From an uncultured Porphyromonas sp. (GTDB lineage Bacteria; Bacteroidota; Bacteroidia; Bacteroidales; Porphyromonadaceae): a DNA stretch of 25,057 nt. Below are positions 22,244 to 25,057 of this stretch, piece after piece. A program made the position numbers and the translations under genes. The notes beneath the pieces were generated by a model. It saw nothing but the letters and a program-made list of their open reading frames with translations. It was not told where the DNA came from and made no database searches. Each line of letters begins with the position of its first letter. The first letter of the stretch is position 1. The DNA lies in contig UWSO01000030.1 of NCBI GenBank assembly GCA_900538385.1, forward strand, positions 1 to 25,057, written 5' to 3'.

Positions 22244-24304
22244 ATGACTAGAAGAAATTTGTTTCGTAGCCTCGTGGCTCTCATTCTCTCTACATTCGCT
22301 CTGCCTATGACTGCACAGCAAGGGACCAAGCAGATGACCCCAGAGATGCTCCTCACGATGCCTCGTGTAGGGAGTTACGCTCTAGCGCCTAATGGTAAGC
22401 AGGTGGTCTACAACGTATCTCAACCCTCTATCAAGGACAACAACAGCCGTACGACCCTCTACCTCATCAATAGCGATGGCACAGGACGTACCGAGCTGAC
22501 CGCTCCCTCGGCTGGTAGCGAGTACACCCCACGCTGGAGTCGGGACGGCAAGCAGATATACTTCATGCGTGGCACCGATCAGGGCATGCAGCTCTTTGCT
22601 CGCACCCTCAGTGATGGTGCAGAGCGTCAACTCACAGCCATTGACGGGGGTATCGTCGACTATCTCTTCTCTCCCGATGAGACGACGCTGCTCTACGTGC
22701 AGGACATCAAGGCTCGTCCTGTCGTAACGGACGTCTATCCCGATCTAGACAAAGCTGACGCACGCATCATCGAGGATCTGATGTACAAGCATTGGGACGA
22801 ATGGGTCTCGACGATGCCACACCCCTTTATCGCAAAGGTTACGGCACAGCCCATCACCAAGGGTCTGGACCTACTCGAGGGTGAACCTTACGAGGCTCCT
22901 ATGCGCCCCTTCAACGGTATCGAGGATATAGCTTTTAGCCCAGATGGCAACCTCATCGCTTACGCTTGCCGCAAGAAGACGGGACTGGAGTACAGTATCT
23001 CGACCAATAGCGACATCTACCTATATAATGTAACCACTGGTGAGACGACCAACGTCAGCGAGGGTATCATGGGTTACGATACGAACCCTGTCTTCAGCCC
23101 CGATGGTCGCTCGCTCATCTGGATCGGTATGGAGCGCGATGGCTATGAGTCTGACCTACAGGTCATGTATCTCTACGACTTGGCAAAGAAGCAGTACCGT
23201 CCCCTCACCGCTGACTTTGAGTACAACATCTCCAACCCCACCTGGAGTGCCGACAGCAAGACCATCTACTTCATCACTTGCCGTGAGGCGCTGACCCACA
23301 TTTACAGCTATCAGCTCGCTAATGGCAAGATCAAGCAGATCACCGACGGGCAGTACGACTACACGGGCTTTGATATGAATGACAAGGGTGTCTGCGTCGC
23401 TTCTCGTCAAGCAATGACCTACCCGACAGAGCTTTACATGGTCAATCTGAATAATGGCAAGGCTACCGCACTAACTGAGGAGGACAAGCCAATCATGAGC
23501 CAGCTGGGTGACCTAACTTGCGAAAAGCGCTGGATGCCTACGACCGATGGCGGCAAGATGCTCACATGGGTCCTCTACCCACCACACTTTGACAAGAGCA
23601 AGCAGTACCCCTCCATCCTCTACTGTCAGGGTGGTCCACAAAACACCATCAGCCAGTTCTGGTCTTATCGTTGGAACCCACGTCTCATGGCTGAGCAGGG
23701 CTACATCGTCATCCTACCCAACCGTCACGGTGTGCCAGGCTTTGGTAAGGCGTGGAACGAGCAGATCAGTGGCGACTACAGCGGTCAGAACATCCGCGAC
23801 TACCTCACCGCTGCAGACCTGATGAAGCAGGAGCCTTTCATCGCTCCAGATCGTATGGGCGCTGTGGGCGCTAGCTATGGTGGCTACTCGGTTTACTACC
23901 TAGCAGGTGTACACGAGGGACGCTTTGCAGCTTTCATCGCTCACGCTGGTATCTTCAACCTCGAGGCGCAGTATCTCGAAACCGAGGAAAAGTGGTTTGC
24001 CAACTGGGATATGGGCGGCGCTCCTTGGGAAAAGGACAACGCTACGGCTCAGCGCACCTTTGCCAACTCACCTCACAAGCTCGTCGACAAGTGGGATACA
24101 CCTATCCTGATCATTCACGGCGAGCATGACTTCCGCATCCTTGCATCGCAGGGTATGATGGCCTTTGACGCAGCTAAGATGCGTGGCGTACCAACGAAGA
24201 TGCTCCTCTTCCCCGAGGAGACGCACTGGGTCCTCAAGCCTCAGAATGCACTCCTATGGCAGCGCACCTTCTTCGACTGGCTCGACCGTTGGCTCAAGAA
24301 GTAA
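22244..24304 (+). CDS. dpp5: Dipeptidyl-peptidase 5, S9 (prolyl oligopeptidase) family
   Basis: The 686-residue periplasmic serine peptidase removes dipeptides from the N-terminus of peptides, preferring hydrophobic residues at the cleavage site, and feeds amino-acid fermentation. A signal peptide ends near TAQ (about 24). The N-terminal beta-propeller has repeated SPDG/SPDE blades (for example LFSPDETTLLY, FSPDGNLIAY, FSPDGRSLIW). The alpha/beta-hydrolase domain carries Ser544 in GASYGGYS, Asp629 in HGEHDFRI and His661 in ETHWVLKP. From memory it agrees along its length with Porphyromonas gingivalis DPP5 (684 residues, triad Ser542, Asp627, His659), including LMYKHWDEWV and CQGGPQ. It has its own promoter and is followed after six bases by a HAD gene starting with GTG, suggesting translational coupling. 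Confidence in DPP5 over other S9 members is high. Confidence 0.93.
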   Translation: MTRRNLFRSLVALILSTFALPMTAQQGTKQMTPEMLLTMPRVGSYALAPNGKQVVYNVSQPSIKDNNSRTTLYLINSDGTGRTELTAPSAGSEYTPRWSRDGKQIYFMRGTDQGMQLFARTLSDGAERQLTAIDGGIVDYLFSPDETTLLYVQDIKARPVVTDVYPDLDKADARIIEDLMYKHWDEWVSTMPHPFIAKVTAQPITKGLDLLEGEPYEAPMRPFNGIEDIAFSPDGNLIAYACRKKTGLEYSISTNSDIYLYNVTTGETTNVSEGIMGYDTNPVFSPDGRSLIWIGMERDGYESDLQVMYLYDLAKKQYRPLTADFEYNISNPTWSADSKTIYFITCREALTHIYSYQLANGKIKQITDGQYDYTGFDMNDKGVCVASRQAMTYPTELYMVNLNNGKATALTEEDKPIMSQLGDLTCEKRWMPTTDGGKMLTWVLYPPHFDKSKQYPSILYCQGGPQNTISQFWSYRWNPRLMAEQGYIVILPNRHGVPGFGKAWNEQISGDYSGQNIRDYLTAADLMKQEPFIAPDRMGAVGASYGGYSVYYLAGVHEGRFAAFIAHAGIFNLEAQYLETEEKWFANWDMGGAPWEKDNATAQRTFANSPHKLVDKWDTPILIIHGEHDFRILASQGMMAFDAAKMRGVPTKMLLFPEETHWVLKPQNALLWQRTFFDWLDRWLKK

Positions 24305-24310
24305 GGCGTC

Positions 24311-24937
24311 GTGATAGATACACTCGTATTTGATTTCGGAGGCGTCTTAGTGGATCTCCAGCCGGAGGTGTCGCTAAGACGCTTTCGCGAGCTAGGTGTC
24401 CAGGATATCGACGAGATGCTCAACCCGTACCGACAGCTCGGCGTCTTCCACGATCTGGAGATGGGTCTCGTGGGGCGCGAGGAGTTTGTCGCACGGCTCA
24501 ATGAGCACGCTGGCACAAACCTAACCGATGAGGAGATCAATGAGGCGATCATGCTCTTCCTCAAGGGGGTGCCTCAGTATAAGTTTGACTATCTAGAGCA
24601 GCTGCGCAAGCAGTACAAGATCTACATCTTGTCAAACACCAATCCCTACATCATGGCTTATGCCCACAGTCCGCACTTCCTCCCCGCTACGGGTCGCACG
24701 CTGAGCGACTATGTGGACAAGGTCTACGCCTCCTGCGATATGCAGACGATGAAGCCTGACCGAGCTATTTATGAGCAGATGATAGCGGACAGCGGCATGG
24801 TGCCGGAGCGCACGCTCTTCATCGACGACAGCACGGCCAACCTCGAGGCTGCCGCAGCGTTTGGTCTGCAGACACTCCTAGCGGTCAATGGGACCGACTG
24901 GAGACCCGCACTAGCGGCTCGTCTGCAACACGACTAG
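24311..24937 (+). CDS. HAD-superfamily hydrolase (YihX-like phosphatase)
   Basis: The 208-residue protein has the haloacid-dehalogenase motifs: VFDFGGVLVD (6-15) with nucleophile Asp8, SNT (108-110), Lys148 in MKPDRAIYE (147-155) and IDDS (171-174). The alpha-helical cap at about 16-95 is of the type found in E. coli YihX, an alpha-glucose-1-phosphate phosphatase, and in related sugar-phosphate or dehalogenase-like enzymes. The usual second aspartate of motif I (DxD) is replaced by a glycine (DFG), as is common in this subgroup. The start is a GTG six bases after the dpp5 stop codon, so expression probably depends on dpp5 translation. Substrate is unknown; pairing with a peptidase does not suggest one. 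Confidence 0.85.
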   Translation: MIDTLVFDFGGVLVDLQPEVSLRRFRELGVQDIDEMLNPYRQLGVFHDLEMGLVGREEFVARLNEHAGTNLTDEEINEAIMLFLKGVPQYKFDYLEQLRKQYKIYILSNTNPYIMAYAHSPHFLPATGRTLSDYVDKVYASCDMQTMKPDRAIYEQMIADSGMVPERTLFIDDSTANLEAAAAFGLQTLLAVNGTDWRPALAARLQHD

Positions 24938-24983
24938 ATCATCCTAGTGGGGCATACGCTCTATAGTTGGGTATTACTTATCG

Positions 24984-25021
24984 ATAGCTCCGTAGGAATT
25001 TCGAAATTCCTACGGAGCTAT
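24984..25021 (+). terminator. Perfect palindrome acting as terminator after the HAD gene
   Basis: Positions 24985-25020 are a perfect 36-bp palindrome centred on TTTCGAAA (TAGCTCC...GGAGCTA), extended by one A-T pair to 24984-25021. A TTTTT run overlaps its 3' end, so the plus-strand transcript has a classic intrinsic terminator 46 bases past the HAD stop codon. Its core GGAATTTCGAAATTCC matches the dyad-array units at 2217-2366 in style, and the flank CTACGGAGGAA (25032-25042) may start a further unit that runs off the window. Confidence 0.85.
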
Positions 25022-25057
25022 TTTTGATTTGCTACGGAGGAAAGAAAAAATACTTCG

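Overview
The window reads as chromosomal DNA of a Porphyromonas-like member of the Bacteroidales. Evidence: Bacteroidetes promoter octamers (TACCTTTG, fitting the TAnnTTTG -7 consensus) sit before many genes, Shine-Dalgarno sites are not obvious, base composition is close to balanced, and the gene families are typical (an ECF sigma factor with a DUF4252 protein, a large TonB-dependent receptor with a carboxypeptidase-like N-terminal domain, a two-subunit KorAB, a DPP5-type S9 peptidase). The DPP5-like protein agrees closely, from memory, with the Porphyromonas gingivalis enzyme. Species assignment is inference; an asaccharolytic Porphyromonas would fit.

Layout. 1-379 is non-coding, with a minus-strand terminator. 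380-2069 (minus) is an ECF sigma / single-pass membrane protein / DUF4252 cassette. 2070-2490 holds a tandem array of 21-22 bp dyad units and a promoter for a small orphan membrane protein (2491-2871). 3043-7425 (minus) is a TonB-dependent receptor plus a surface-type lipoprotein. 7426-7784 holds a second dyad array and the cdaA terminator. 7785-9498 (minus) is folP-cdaA. 9653-11134 (minus) is a succinate/acetyl-CoA transferase. 11312-12040 (minus) is DUF177-rpmF. A divergent promoter pair then separates this from tRNA-Leu(UAA) and, on the plus strand, a glycogen-synthase-like N-terminal-half protein, korAB, leuS, a yitT-like/DUF2752/PAP2 run, dpp5 and a HAD phosphatase. The HAD gene ends before a perfect 36-bp palindrome of the same style as the arrays.

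How the genes fit together. DPP5 (peptide to dipeptide), KorAB (2-oxoglutarate to succinyl-CoA) and the CoA transferase (succinyl-CoA to succinate, CoA moved to another acid) fit an amino-acid-fermenting anaerobe. They are separate transcription units here, so this is a metabolic inference and not an operon. The rest is housekeeping (leuS, rpmF, folP, cdaA) or envelope function (receptor, lipoprotein, PAP2 phosphatase).

I found no CRISPR array, insertion sequence, phage gene or defence system. The least explained signal is a family of intergenic tandem arrays built from GGAA...TTCC dyads with a 21-22 bp period. It appears at two clear loci and probably two more, with a different sequence at each locus but the same architecture. 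A 7-bp repeat tract abutting the leuS promoter and a 34-bp direct duplication before folP are further unexplained intergenic structures.
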